64,000 bases of DNA from Actinomadura oligospora ATCC 43269 (GCF_000518265.1 NZ_JADG01000003.1:682001-746000), one strand, 5' to 3'; shown: positions 8,398 to 19,400, counted from the first letter of the stretch. Numbers and translations are program-made. Notes: a model not told the origin generated them from the sequence alone.

Positions 8398-9681
8398 TCA
8401 GGGCGTCCAGTAGTTCCCGGACACCACGATCATCGACTGGAGCTGCACGCTCGCGCCGAAGTACACCTTGGGGTCGACGGCCGTCCCGGCGAGCTTCTTC
8501 CAGAGCGCGTCCAGCCACTGCTGGGAGCCGGGATCGGTGGCCGCGGTGACCGCGAACGGCGCGGTGAACGCCATGTCGTGGCCCTTGTCGAACGCCGACC
8601 CGGACAGCTTGTACCCGGTGTAGATCTTGCCGGGGTCGCCGCCGGTCGCCGACTTGATCCAGGTGTTCATCTTGCGTGCCGCCGCGAGGGACGTGGAGTC
8701 CCCGCTGACGATGGCGTCGGTGCCGATGCGCCAGGGATCGCGGCAGGCGTTCCAGTTGTAGTCGCCGTCGTGCGGGTCCTCCAGCACCTCACCGGACGCG
8801 GGCTTGGCCGCGGTCTTGGTGTCGACGACGAAGTCGGGCAGCAGCCCGGTCTTGGCCGCGTACTTGGACTGCAGGTTGGTGATGACCTTCTGGTGGGCCG
8901 TCCGGACGGTGTCCCAGGACGCGTCGCCGGTCGCCTTCCGGAACGCCCGGAAGTGGTCGACCATCCAGTCCGACGAGCGGCTCATCCAGTAGTGCGACTC
9001 GCTGGAGTCGCTCCAGTCGCCGAGCAGCAGCAGGTGCGTCGTGGGGTTGGTCTCGCTCTTCTTGATGGCGTTGATGTGCTTCACGGCGAGCTGCTTGTAG
9101 TCGTAGGTGCCGGTGCTGCCCCACTGGCGATCGGCGAGCAGCAGCCCGTAGGCGACGTCGAGGTCGCCGTCGGTGGCCGAGTCCGAGCCGTCCACGCTCT
9201 TGCAGGCCGAGTTCTGCTCGGCGGCGAGCAGGTCGTGGTTGTTCACCGACGGGTGGGCCAGCATGTACTTGACGAGCCCGTCGAAGATCTTCTTGGCGTC
9301 CGTGTCGGCGCCCGCCATCAGCGCGGTGATCACCATGCCGTAGCCCTGCGCCTCGGCGACGTAGGGGTGGTCGGCGTCGGGGGAGTAGACCTGGTACCAG
9401 CCGTTGCCGCACGTGCTGCGGACGAAGTTCTTCTTCCACTGCTTGTAGACGTTGACGACCGCGCTGTCGGCGGTCTTCCGCGCCGCCGACGGCCGGAGCG
9501 TCCCGGCCGCGTACTTGAAGGTGTGCGACCCGAAGGGCCGGGCGGGTCCGCCCGCCGCTCTCACCTCGTCCGCCGAGACCGGACGGGCGCCGGAGGTCTG
9601 TCCCGAGCATCCGGCCAGACCCGCGACGGCCGTGCAGGCCGCCGCGCTCACGACCGTCCCGCGTGCGATTCGCCGAAGCAC
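8398..9681 (-). CDS. Secreted glycoside hydrolase family 8 lipoprotein
   Basis: About 427 residues. An N-terminal export signal ends in the lipobox AGLAGC, so the enzyme should be tethered outside the membrane. The body is a GH8 (alpha/alpha)6 barrel: the acid catalyst is the Glu in YVAEAQGYGM and the conserved Asp lies in SATDGDLDVAYGLLLA; DPWRIGTDA is another family signature. GH8 enzymes cut beta-1,4 or mixed beta-1,3/1,4 glucans or chitosan; which one cannot be read here. I favour the GTG at 9681 (GAGG six bases upstream) over the GTG at 9693. A ROK-type operator precedes it, tying it to the importer at 192-3382. Confidence 0.9.
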   Translation of the reverse strand: MLRRIARGTVVSAAACTAVAGLAGCSGQTSGARPVSADEVRAAGGPARPFGSHTFKYAAGTLRPSAARKTADSAVVNVYKQWKKNFVRSTCGNGWYQVYSPDADHPYVAEAQGYGMVITALMAGADTDAKKIFDGLVKYMLAHPSVNNHDLLAAEQNSACKSVDGSDSATDGDLDVAYGLLLADRQWGSTGTYDYKQLAVKHINAIKKSETNPTTHLLLLGDWSDSSESHYWMSRSSDWMVDHFRAFRKATGDASWDTVRTAHQKVITNLQSKYAAKTGLLPDFVVDTKTAAKPASGEVLEDPHDGDYNWNACRDPWRIGTDAIVSGDSTSLAAARKMNTWIKSATGGDPGKIYTGYKLSGSAFDKGHDMAFTAPFAVTAATDPGSQQWLDALWKKLAGTAVDPKVYFGASVQLQSMIVVSGNYWTP

Positions 9682-9769
9682 GCGCCACCTCACCTTCGTC
9701 GTGCCGAAGCCGGATCGCGGACCGTGCTCTCGACCCGCCCTCGGCGGTGTCCGAAACTGCCTTTTGAAA

Positions 9770-9788
9770 GTTAGGAAGGTTTCCTAAC
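9770..9788. promoter_or_regulatory. Second ROK-type operator, upstream of GH8
   Basis: GTTAGGAAGGTTTCCTAAC has 8-bp inverted arms around a 3-bp centre and differs from the site at 4797 by two central bases. It lies about 90 bp upstream of the GH8 start. The remaining stretch 9789-9938 shows no gene. Confidence 0.72.
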
Positions 9789-9938
9789 GCCACGCAGGCA
9801 ATCATCGCGGTCACCGTCCGTCAAGGCCCAAATCCGGCCCGGAGGGGGCCGTCTCGGGCTCACCTCGGGATACGCCGGGAAATCGGCTTGCGCCACGGCG
9901 TCGCTTATTGATCTACAACGTAAAGGGGCTCGGCGTTG

Positions 9939-11006
9939 TCAGCCGGAGAGTCTGACGATGTCGGCGAGCACTCCGCCGTCTGCCGTGAGACGGTCGGCGG
10001 CGGGGCTGTCGTAGACGACCAGCAGCTCGCCGTCCGACAGCACCGCGATGCCCTCGGCGTGGTCGCATCCGTCGCCGTGGGGGAGTTCTCCCACCTGTTC
10101 CAGGTCGTCGGCGGTCACCAGACCGTGGGGTGCGGCGTGCCGGGCGCCGGGCCACCGGACGAGGCGGACCGGTCCGTCCAGGTCCATGCTCGGCCCGGTG
10201 AGGATGAGCAGGTCGTCGCCGTGCGGGCACAGGTCGCGGATGCCGAGGCCGCCCAGGTCGAGGAAGTGGGTGCGGTGGCGGGGGCCGTCGTCGTCGTCCA
10301 GCGGCCGGACGCGCAGACGCCCCGGATGGTGCGAGTGGGGTTCCGGAGCGATCTCGACCAGGACGGCCCAGCCGCGCAGCACCGGCCCGCGCAACCCGAC
10401 GAGGACACGGTCGCCGATGACCGCGATGCCCTCGATGTCCAGGCCGTTGTCCTTGCTGGGGATGGCCAGGAACGGGGCGAGGTGCGGGTCGTCGGCGAGC
10501 AGGTCGGCCAGGGAGTCGCCCTGTCCGCCGAGCACGGCGGCGGTCCGGTCGCCGTCCTCCCGGACGACCCGGGGCAGGCCGTCGTCGCCGGTCGTCAGGG
10601 GGAGACGGGCGAGGATGTACCGGTTCTCCTCGCGGACGACGCTCGCCAGGCGCTTGCGGGCCTTGGCGGGGGAGTGGTCGGGCTTGGGCTTGCGGCGTTT
10701 GAGGCTGTGCGAGCCGATCGCCCAGAGCCACCCGTCGGCGCGGGCGAGGCCCTCGATGTCGGCCTCCGCGTCCGGGCCTGCGGGCAGGTCGACGAGGTCG
10801 GCGAGCCGTACCGAGAGTTCCGCGCCGTAGCCGGTGACCCGCCCGTCCGTGTCGGAGACGGCGGTGAGCCGCTCGATCGTGGCGGTCTCGTCGCCCGCCA
10901 CCCACAGGCAGGGGCCGTCGCGGCGGACGGCCGACAGGTTGGTGTGGGTGGCGGCCTCGCGGCTCGCGTCCGAGAAGTGGAGGGGGATCCGGCGTTGCGA
11001 ACGCAT
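9939..11006 (-). CDS. DUF3616 family protein
   Basis: A 355-residue protein recognised as DUF3616: it has beta-propeller-like repeats with ADIEGLARADGWLWAIGSHS, GLDIEGIAVIGDRVLVGLRG and CDHAEGIAVLSDGELLVVYD, each an acidic-Glu-Gly turn followed by a strand. No signal peptide or membrane span. The function of the family is not established. It is monocistronic, between the GH8 promoter and the methyltransferase, and is probably outside the cluster. Confidence 0.8.
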   Translation of the reverse strand: MRSQRRIPLHFSDASREAATHTNLSAVRRDGPCLWVAGDETATIERLTAVSDTDGRVTGYGAELSVRLADLVDLPAGPDAEADIEGLARADGWLWAIGSHSLKRRKPKPDHSPAKARKRLASVVREENRYILARLPLTTGDDGLPRVVREDGDRTAAVLGGQGDSLADLLADDPHLAPFLAIPSKDNGLDIEGIAVIGDRVLVGLRGPVLRGWAVLVEIAPEPHSHHPGRLRVRPLDDDDGPRHRTHFLDLGGLGIRDLCPHGDDLLILTGPSMDLDGPVRLVRWPGARHAAPHGLVTADDLEQVGELPHGDGCDHAEGIAVLSDGELLVVYDSPAADRLTADGGVLADIVRLSG

Positions 11007-11064
11007 GCGCCGATGCTGTCACAGGCCGGACGCCGGGAACCCGTCCCGGGGCCGGTCTGAAGGT

Positions 11065-11871
11065 TCAGAAGGTGAAGCGGTAGTCCACCAGCAGTCTGCG
11101 GAGCGGCGGTACCGCGTGCATGAACTGGTAGAGGAGCCGGTAGGTCCGGACGGGAATGAGGTGGCCGAGATCGGTGATCGGCACCTGCCCGGCGAGGGTG
11201 AGGCGGGGGTCCATGCGCTCGACCTCGTGTCCGTCGCGCACCGGCCATTGGAAGAGCCTGCCCATCCGGACCATCGAGGGCGCGAGGCCGTCGAAGAGCA
11301 GCTCGCCGGTGTCGAAGTGCGCGGTCAGCCGCGGCAGCAGGCGCCGCATCTGGTCGGCGGTCAGGTAGGGGAACAGGCCCTCGGCGACGATGAGGACGGG
11401 CCGGTCGCCGGGCACCTTGTCCAGCCAGCCGGTGTCGGTGACCGACGCGCCGATCATCTGGTGGTTCCCCTTCTCGGGGTAGAGGCGGCGGCGCAGGTCG
11501 ATGACGGCGGGGATGTCGAGGTCGTACCAGGGGTGGGCGCCCTCGGCGTCGAGGCGGAGCATGCGGCTGTCGAGGCCGCAGCCGAGTTGCAGGACGGTCG
11601 CGTCGGGGGTGCGGGTCAGGAAGTCGGTGCACCAGTCGTCCAGCACCTTGGCGCGCAGGGCGACGAGGAACTGGTTGCCGTTGGGGTGGAGGCGGCGGCG
11701 CAGTTTGGCGAAGTCGTAGTCGATGCGGGAGAGGGCCTCGGCCGCGTGGCGGTCGCCGAGGATGGGCCGCGGCAGGCGGCTCTCGTAGGCGCGCAGGTAG
11801 AGGGTGCCGAGCAGGGTCCAGGTCACCCCCTCGTCGGAGATGGCACTGAAATCGATCTTTCCGTCGTCCAT
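11065..11871 (-). CDS. SAM-dependent O-methyltransferase, LCM/TcmP-like
   Basis: A 268-residue class I methyltransferase of the leucine-carboxyl-methyltransferase (PPM1/TcmP) family. The SAM site is LQLGCGLDSR (about residues 94-103), followed by WYDLDIPAVIDLRR and the family motif VAEGLFPYL. TcmP-type members methylate carboxyl or phenolic/hydroxyl groups of polyketides, so a tailoring role in the adjacent cluster is possible. I chose ATG 11871 because GGGGGAG precedes it; a longer frame would run into the tRNA. It lies between DUF3616 and the tRNA, at the presumed cluster border, so membership is uncertain. Confidence 0.85.
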   Translation of the reverse strand: MDDGKIDFSAISDEGVTWTLLGTLYLRAYESRLPRPILGDRHAAEALSRIDYDFAKLRRRLHPNGNQFLVALRAKVLDDWCTDFLTRTPDATVLQLGCGLDSRMLRLDAEGAHPWYDLDIPAVIDLRRRLYPEKGNHQMIGASVTDTGWLDKVPGDRPVLIVAEGLFPYLTADQMRRLLPRLTAHFDTGELLFDGLAPSMVRMGRLFQWPVRDGHEVERMDPRLTLAGQVPITDLGHLIPVRTYRLLYQFMHAVPPLRRLLVDYRFTF

Positions 11872-12039
11872 CGCTCCCCCTGCCATTCCGGCGGCCTCGA
11901 GCGCGTTTCCCCCGATCTCGGCACCAGAATGATCGTGAATGACGTACGCGACGAAGTGTACTCTCACGCGGTGTGACGGAACGGGAACTCGGCGGTATTC
12001 GGGCGTGCCCATCCGGAATTCGGCAAGGGGATGGTCAAG

Positions 12040-12115
12040 TACCCCGGGTGGGACTTGAACCCACACATCGCGGATTTTAAGTCCGCTGCCTTTCTGCCAA
12101 TTGGGCTACCGGGGT
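12040..12115 (-). tRNA. Class I tRNA with UAA anticodon (Leu-type codon)
   Basis: A complete 76-base cloverleaf: acceptor ACCCCGG pairs with CCGGGGT, discriminator A, D arm GCC/GGC with GG in the loop, anticodon stem GCGGA/TCCGC with loop CTTAAAA, T arm GTGGG/CCCAC with loop TTCAAGT. The anticodon is UAA, reading the leucine codon UUA. The variable region is only five bases (GATGT), whereas true tRNA-Leu, including the actinomycete bldA tRNA, has a long variable arm. No CCA is encoded. It is either an unusual extra UUA reader or a tRNA of another identity with a changed anticodon. No integrase or att repeat is seen beside it. Confidence 0.85.
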
Positions 12116-12147
12116 GAGGGTGGGCCGGTAGGGGGCGGCCCGGGTGT

Positions 12148-12918
12148 TCAGGCGGGGATGGCGAGGTCGAGGCGGTGGTCGGTGGCGAGGATGGCGCGTT
12201 GCAGGCGTTGCAGGGCGGGGCAGGGCTCGAGGCCGAGTTCCCTCCGGAGCGTCCGGCGCGCCGCCTGGTAGGCGGCGAGGGCGTCGCCGCGCCGTCCGCA
12301 GCGGTACAGCGCCAGCATGAGCTGCCGGTGGAGCGCCTCCCGGAGGGGGTGCTCGGTGGTGAGCTGGTAGAGGTCGCTGACCAGTTCGCGGTGGCGGCCG
12401 AGCGCGAGCCGTGACTCCATGAGCATCTCGGCGCACTCGAGGCGGGTCTCCTGGAGCCAGGTCTGGAAGCCCTCCAGGATCGGGCCCTTGCAGACGTCGT
12501 CCCACAGGGGTTCGTAGGACAGGTTCAGCGCCTGTTCGAAGTCGGCCGCCGCGCGTTCGTGCAGGCCGTGGCGGGCGTGCTCGCGGCCGCGGGCGACCAG
12601 GCGCTCGAAGATCCGCACGTCGAGGTCGTCTCCGCCGAGGCGGATCAGGTAGCCGGGGGGCCGGGTGACGACGGGGCTGTCGGGTCGTCCGGGGCGGTCG
12701 AGGAACTTGCGGACCTGGGACACGTAGACGTGCAGCCCGGCGATCGCCCGGCGCGGCGGTTCCTCGCCCCAGATCTCGGTCATCAGCTGGTCGATCGACA
12801 CCACCTGGTCGGCGCGGACCAGCAACACGGTGAGCAGGGTCGAGACCTTTCGGGCCCGGATGACGTATTTCCCTTTCTCGTCGACGACGCGCAACGACCC
12901 CATGATCTCGTAGTGCAC
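12148..12918 (-). CDS. SARP-family pathway activator
   Basis: A 256-residue Streptomyces antibiotic regulatory protein: N-terminal OmpR-like winged helix (residues 1-95, e.g. SIDQLMTEIWGEEPPRRA and LHVYVSQVRKFL) followed by a bacterial transcriptional activation domain of TPR-like helices (about 100-245; PLREALHRQLMLALYRCGRR). Start is GTG at 12918. SARPs bind direct repeats spaced 11 bp and switch on biosynthetic operons; related SARPs control the monensin and nanchangmycin clusters. Paired half-sites with that spacing occur at 13270, 45800, 50815 and 56571, making it the likely activator of this cluster. It is transcribed away from the first PKS gene. Confidence 0.93.
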   Translation of the reverse strand: MHYEIMGSLRVVDEKGKYVIRARKVSTLLTVLLVRADQVVSIDQLMTEIWGEEPPRRAIAGLHVYVSQVRKFLDRPGRPDSPVVTRPPGYLIRLGGDDLDVRIFERLVARGREHARHGLHERAAADFEQALNLSYEPLWDDVCKGPILEGFQTWLQETRLECAEMLMESRLALGRHRELVSDLYQLTTEHPLREALHRQLMLALYRCGRRGDALAAYQAARRTLRRELGLEPCPALQRLQRAILATDHRLDLAIPA

Positions 12919-13466
12919 GGCTCATCCCTTTCCCTGGGCATAATCCGTCGATGGGAAGTGGCGGCGGTTTCCCGGTGCGGGAATTCCCGGTCACCGCCCG
13001 CCCAACGCTAGCAACGGCCCCTGATCCCCAGTACCCCAGTCCCGGACCGGGCACCCCAGGGGGACGGCCACCCCTAGGCGGTTTCCCGGCCGCGTGAAAT
13101 TGGCTGCGGCCGGGCGTTTTCAGCGGTCCTTCAGGGGGTGCCCGCGGGGTGCCGTCCGAGGGCCGGTCCGACCAGATAAGTCAAGGTCGCGGGCGTGCGC
13201 TGTCGTCGCTCACCGGCGTCCGGGCGGACGGCCCGGACACCACCCCTAGGCGCGCGCTCCGCCCGGCGTCTTTGGTCCTGCTTTAGGGCCGTCGCGAAGG
13301 CTGGGGGCAGCCGGGCGGCCGCTCCGGACCAATGCGCTCGCCGACGCCGAGAGGGTCGTGTTCCTTGGATTCCGCACCGGATCTCCGGCCCCGGCCCGCG
13401 CGCCGCGCACTTTCTCCGGAGGGGCCCTGGCCGTCCCGAACCGCGCACTTGGCTGGGTGACCTCGA
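12919..13466. promoter_or_regulatory. Divergent promoter region, SARP / first PKS gene
   Basis: This 548-bp gap has no supported gene. It contains a cluster of CCCCAGT/ACCCCT motifs (about 13027-13077) on the SARP side, a CCCCTAGGCG motif at two places (near 13070 and 13245), and an 11-bp-spaced SARP-like repeat at 13270-13290 on the PKS side. Confidence 0.55.
13270..13290 (+). promoter_or_regulatory. Putative SARP box upstream of the first PKS gene
   Basis: CTTTGGTCCTG is followed directly by CTTTAGGGCC: the TTTGG and TTTAG cores start at 13271 and 13282, exactly 11 bp apart. It lies 177 bp upstream of the PKS start. Confidence 0.55.
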
Positions 13467-16400
13467 ATGGCGACTGAACAAGAGCTGGTCGGCTATCTCA
13501 AGCGGGTCGCGGCCGACCTGCACGACACGCGGGAGCGGCTGCGGGAGGCCGAGGGGCGGCACACCGAGCCGGTGGCCGTGGTCGGCATGGCGTGCCGGTT
13601 CCCCGGCGGCGTCCGCTCCCCGGAGGACCTGTGGGAGCTGGTGGCCTCGGGCCGCGACGCGATCGGCGGCTTCCCCGCGAACCGCGGCTGGGACCTGGAC
13701 GGCCTCTACGACCCGGACCCCGACCACCCCGGCACCTGCTACGTCCGGGACGGCGGCTTCCTGTACGACGCGGACCGGTTCGACGCGGCGTTCTTCGGGA
13801 TCAGCCCCCGCGAGGCGCTCGACGCCAACCCCCAGCAGCGGCTGCTGCTGGAGACGGCGTGGGAGCTGCTGGAACGCGCCGGCGTGGATCCCGCCTCGCT
13901 GAAGGGCAGCGCGACCGGGGTGTACGTAGGGACGGCCACCACCGGCAACGGCGCGCGCGGCGACGGCGCCACCGAGGGGTACGCGGGCAACGCCCCGAGC
14001 GTCCTGTCCGGCCGGATCGCCTACACCCTCGGCCTGGAGGGACCGGCGGTGACGGTCGAGACGGCCTGCTCGTCGTCGCTGGTCGCCGCGCACCTGGCGA
14101 CCCAGGCGCTCCGGCAGGGCGAGTGCGCGCTCGCGCTGGCCGGAGGCGTGACCGTGATGCCGACGCCCGAGGTCTTCACCGGCTTCTCGCGGCAGCGCGG
14201 CCTGGCGCCGGACGGCCGGTGCAAGTCGTTCTCGGCCGACGCCGACGGCACGGGCTGGGGTGAGGGTGTCGGGCTGCTTCTGCTGGAGCGGCTCTCGGAC
14301 GCCGAGCGCAACGGCCACCGGGTCCTGGGCCTCATCCGGGGTTCGGCGGTGAACCAGGATGGCGCGAGCAACGGGCTGACCGCGCCGAACGGCCCGTCGC
14401 AGCAGCGGGTGATCCGGCAGGCGCTGGCGAACGCGCGGCTGTCCCCGTCCGAGGTGGACGCGGTGGAGGCGCACGGCACCGGTACCCCCCTGGGCGACCC
14501 GATCGAGGCCGACGCGCTGCTGGCGACCTACGGCCGCGACCGCGCGCCGGACCGTCCGCTGTGGCTCGGCTCGGTCAAGTCCAACATCGGGCACACCCAG
14601 GGCGCGGCGGGCGTCGCGGGCCTGATCAAGATGCTCATGGCCGTCCGGCGCGGCGGCCTCCCGCCCACCCTCCACGTCGCGGAGCCGACGCCGCACGTGG
14701 ACTGGTCGTCGGGCGGGGTGCGGCTGCTGACCGAGGCGCGGGAGTGGCCGCGGGCCGGCCGTCCGCGCCGCGCGGGCGTCTCGTCGTTCGGCATCTCCGG
14801 CACCAACGCCCACGTGATCGTCGAGGAGGCCGCGCCGCCGCCCGCCGCCGCGCCGACCGAATCGGTGGGCGTGGTCCCGTGGGTGGTGTCGGCGCGGACC
14901 CCGGAGGCGCTCGCCGCGCAGGTCCGGCGGCTGGAGGACCTCGTCACCGCGCGCGAGGTGTCGCCGGTGGACGTCGGCTGGTCGCTGCTGCGATCGCGTG
15001 CGCTGTTCGAGCACCGCGTGGTCGCGGTGGGGGAGACGCGGGACGAACTCCTCGCGGATCTGCGCCGCGACGTCCCGCCCGCCGAGACGGACGGTGACCT
15101 GGTGTGGCTGTTCAGCGGCCAGGGCAGTCAGCGTGTCGGGATGGCCGCGGGCCTGCATGAGCGTTTCCCGGTGTTCGCCCAGGCATTCGACGAGGTCTGT
15201 GGGTTGCTGAATCCGGGTTTGGATCGTGATCTGGCGTCGGTGGTGTTCGGCGGCGAGCGTGAGGTGTTGGATCACACGACGTTCGCGCAGGCGGGGCTGT
15301 TCGCCGTTCAGGTCGCGACGGCTCGGTTGCTGAGCTCGATGGGTGTTGTTCCGGACGTGGTGATCGGTCACTCGATCGGTGAGGTGGCCGCCGCGCACGT
15401 CGCCGGGGTGTTCGATCTGGAGGATGCGTGCCGTTTGGTCGCGGCGCGCGCGACGTTGATGGGACGGCTGCCTGCCGGCGGCGCGATGGTCGCGATCCAG
15501 GCTGAGGCAGGGGAGTTGGAGGCGACTCTGCCGGATGGCGCGAGTATCGCGACGATGAACACCCCCGACAGCACGGTCGTCTCCGGCCCCGCCGACCTGG
15601 TCGCCCGCGTCCAGGACGATTGGTCGGGACGAGGCCGCAAGACCAAGCGCCTCAGCGTCAGCCACGCCTTTCACTCGGCGCTGATGGATCCGATGCTGCC
15701 CGACTTCGCCGAGGCGATCAGTGGGATCTCGTTCGCCGAACCGTCGATCCCACTGATCAGCACGCTCTCGGGTGAACGCGCCGACGAGAACATCACGACC
15801 GTCGACTACTGGGTGCGGCAGGTTCGCGAGCCGGTCCGGTTCCATGCGGCGGTCGCCGCCGTCGGGGAGCGGGCGGGAACCTTCCTGGAGCTGGGGCCGG
15901 ATCCGGTGCTGGCCACCGCCGCGCAGCGCTGCGCCGAGGACGCCGACGCCGTGGCCGTCCTGGACGGACGCCACCCCGACGCCCTCGCGTTCGGACGCGC
16001 CCTCGGACACCTGCACAGCAGCGGCATCGACGTCGACTGGGCCTCCTGGTTCCCCACCGACCCCGCTCCCCACATCGTCGACCTGCCCACCTACGCCTTC
16101 CAGGGGCGGCGGTTCTGGCCGTCGGGCCGGCAGGCGGACCTCGACGCGACAGGGCTCGGGCTGGGCTCGGCCGGACACCCCCTGCTGGGGGCGGTCGTCG
16201 AGCTGGCCGACGGGGGCGCGTTCCTGCTGACCGGCAGGCTCGGCGGCCCGGGCGGTTCGTGGCTGCACGACCACGTCGTGTCCGGGACGCGCGTGGTCGC
16301 GGGCGCGGTGCTCGTCGAATGGGCGCTGCGCGCCGCCGACGCCGTCGGCTGCGGGACGGTCGACGAGCTCACCCTGCGGGCTCCGCTTCTGCTGCCGGAG

Positions 16401-19400
16401 TCGGGCGGGGTGCGTGTCCAGGTCGTGGTCGGCGTCCCGGACGGGGACGGCCGCCGCGAGCTGACCGTCTACTCGCGTCCCGACGACGAGGCCCTCGGCG
16501 AAGCCTGGGAGTGCCATGCCTCGGGGACGCTCCTTCCGCAGTCCGCGCCGGACGACGCGACGATCGGCGCGTGGCCGCCGCCCGGTGCGGAGCCGCTCGA
16601 CGCCGAGGACCTTTACGAGCGGGCCGCCGAGGCCGGATACGAGTACGGTCCCGCCTTCCAGGGCGTGCGCGCGGTGTGGCGGCACGACGGCGACCTGCTG
16701 GCGGAGGTGGAACTGCCCGAGGAGGCCGGGGACCAGGAAGGGTTCGGCATCCATCCGGTGCTTCTCGACGCCGCGCTGCATCCGGCGTTGCTGACCGAGC
16801 CCGCGGATGGCGACAAGGTCTGGGTCCCGTTCCTGTGGAACGGCGTGTCCCTGCATTCGGTCGGGGCCACGACGGTTCGGGTGAGGCTGTCACCGGGCGA
16901 GGACGGCGACGGCCGGATGCTGCGGCTCACGATCGCCGACCCCGCCGGTCAGACGGTGTTGCGGGTCGAGGGGCTGCGGATGCGGCCGGTCGACGGCGGC
17001 CGGTTCAGGGCCGCCGTGCGCGGTGTCGCGGACGGCCTGCTCGTCCTGGACTGGACGCCGATCACCCAGCCGGACGGGGAAGGCGAACCCGTCGTCGTTC
17101 TCGGTCCCGAGCCCGTCGGGCCGGGCCTGGTGGAAGCGGCGCTCGCGGCCGACCCTTCGCCGTCCTCGGTGATGCTGGCCGAGGTGAACGGCCCCGGCGA
17201 CGACCCCGCCCCCGACCCCGATGCCGCTGCCGCCGGACGTGCCGTGTCGGGTCGCGTTCTCGACGTCGCCAAGGCATGGCTGGACGAGCCGCGCCTGTCG
17301 GACGTTCCGCTCGCCTTCGTCACCCGGGGCGAACTCTCCGAGGCCGGAGTCTGGGGCCTGGTCCGCAGCGCCCTGGCCGAACACCCGGGCCGCTTCCTGC
17401 ACGTGGACATCGACGGCGAGGGCGATCCGGCCGACGCCGTCCGCCAGGCCCTGGACGCGGGCGAGGACCAGGTGCGGGTGCGCGAGGGCCGGATCCTTGT
17501 GCCCCGGCTCACCCGGGCCAGGCCCGGCCAAGACGAGGGCGAGGACGCCGCGACGCCGACCGGGGACGGGACCGTCGTGCTCACCGGCGGCACCGGCACG
17601 CTTGGCGGGCGGGTGGCCGAACACCTCGTCCGGGAGCACGGCGCGCGGCGGCTGCTCCTGCTGTCGCGGCGGGGCCCGCGGGCGCCGGGCGTGACGGAAC
17701 TCGGCGAGCGGCTCGCCGAACTCGGCGCGCACGTCGAGGCGGCCGCCGTGGACGTGACCGACCGGGAGGCGCTGGGACGGGTCCTGGCGTCCGTCCCGGC
17801 CGAGCATCCCGTCACCGCCGTGATCCACGCCGCCGGGGTGCTCGACGACGCGCTCCTCACCTCCCACACCCCCGAACGCCTGGACCGGGTGTGGGGGCCG
17901 AAGGCCCAGGGCGCGTGGAACCTGCACGTGCTGACCCGCGACCTGCCGCTGAGGGCGTTCTGGATCTTCTCCTCGGCGGCCGGGGTCGCCGGGAACGCCG
18001 GGCAGGCGGGATACGCGGCGGCCAACGCGTTCTGCGACGCGCTGGCGGCCCACCGCCGCGCCGCCGGCCTGCCCGGCATGGCCGTCGCCTGGGGCCCGTG
18101 GGCGGACCCGGGCGGTATGGCGGGCGGGCTGTCGGCCGCCGACCTGGCCCGGCTCCGCGGCGTGCGTCCGCTGCCCGCCGACCGGGGGCTCGCCCTCCTC
18201 GACGCCGCCTGGCGGCTCGGGGAACCCGGCGTGGTGGCCGCCGACTTCGCGGTCTCCGGCGTCCCCGCGGGCGAGCTGCCTCCCGTCCTGCGCGGCCTGG
18301 CCGGACCGGCCCGGAGGCGCGCCGCGGCGGGCGGCGGCGCGCCCGCCCTGGCCGGGCGCCTCGCGGGACTTCCCGCCGAAGCCCGCGCCGAAGCGGTCGA
18401 GGACCTCGTCCGGCGGATCGTCGCGACCGTCCTCGGCCACGCGTCCCCGAGGGACGTGCGCGCGGACGCCAACTTCGAGGGACTCGGCTTCGACTCGCTG
18501 ACCGTGATGGAACTGCGCAACCGGCTCGCCGCCGCGACCGGGCTGCGCCTGCCCGCCACGCTCGCCTTCGACCACCCGACCCCGCGCGCGCTCGCCCGGT
18601 ACCTGGACACGCGCCTGGACGGACGGCAGGCCACGGCCCTCCCCGCGCCGGTGGCCGCCCGGACCGACGAGCCGATCGCGATCGTGTCCATGGCGTGCCG
18701 GTACCCCGGCGGCGTCCGGTCGCCGGAGGACCTGTGGGAGCTGGTCTCCTCGGGCCGGGACGCGATCGGGGAGTTCCCCGCCAACCGCGGCTGGGACCTG
18801 GAACGGCTGTTCGCGCCGGTGCCCGGCCAGCACGGGAGCAGCGCCACCCGCGAGGGCGGGTTCCTCTACGAGGCGGGCGGGTTCGACGCCGAGTTCTTCG
18901 GGATCAGCCCGCGCGAGGCGCTGGCGGCCGACCCGCAGCAACGCCTGCTGCTGGAGGTCGCGTGGGAGACGTTCGAGCGGGCGGGGATCGCCCCGACGTC
19001 ACTGAGAGGCGCGCGGGCGGGCGTCTACACCGGCGTCATGTACCACGACTACGCGGACGGCGCGGCCGACGACGACGCGAAGCTGGAGGGCTACGTCATG
19101 CCCGGCGTCGGCAGCGCGGTCGCCGGGCGGGTGTCCTACACGCTCGGGCTGGAGGGCCCGGCGGTGACCGTGGACACGGCGTGCTCGTCGTCGCTGGTGG
19201 CGATGCACATGGCGTCCACGGCGCTCCGGCAGGGCGAGTGCGACCTCGCGCTGGCGGGCGGCGTCACCGTCATGGCGACCCCCGGGCTCTTCCCGGGCTT
19301 CTCGCGGCAGCGCGGCCTGGCGGCGGACGGACGGTGCAAGTCGTTCTCGGCCGACGCCGACGGAACCGGCTGGGGTGAGGGTGTCGGGCTGCTGCTCCTT

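Noticed and set aside
12040..12115. tRNA gene as a mobile-element attachment site
   Set aside because: No integrase, excisionase or repeated tRNA 3' end was found within the window.
13131..16856. Very long open frame on the minus strand opposite the first PKS
   Set aside because: It is Arg/Gly/Pro-rich, has no recognisable domain, and mirrors a well-supported PKS; such frames are typical of GC-rich codon bias.
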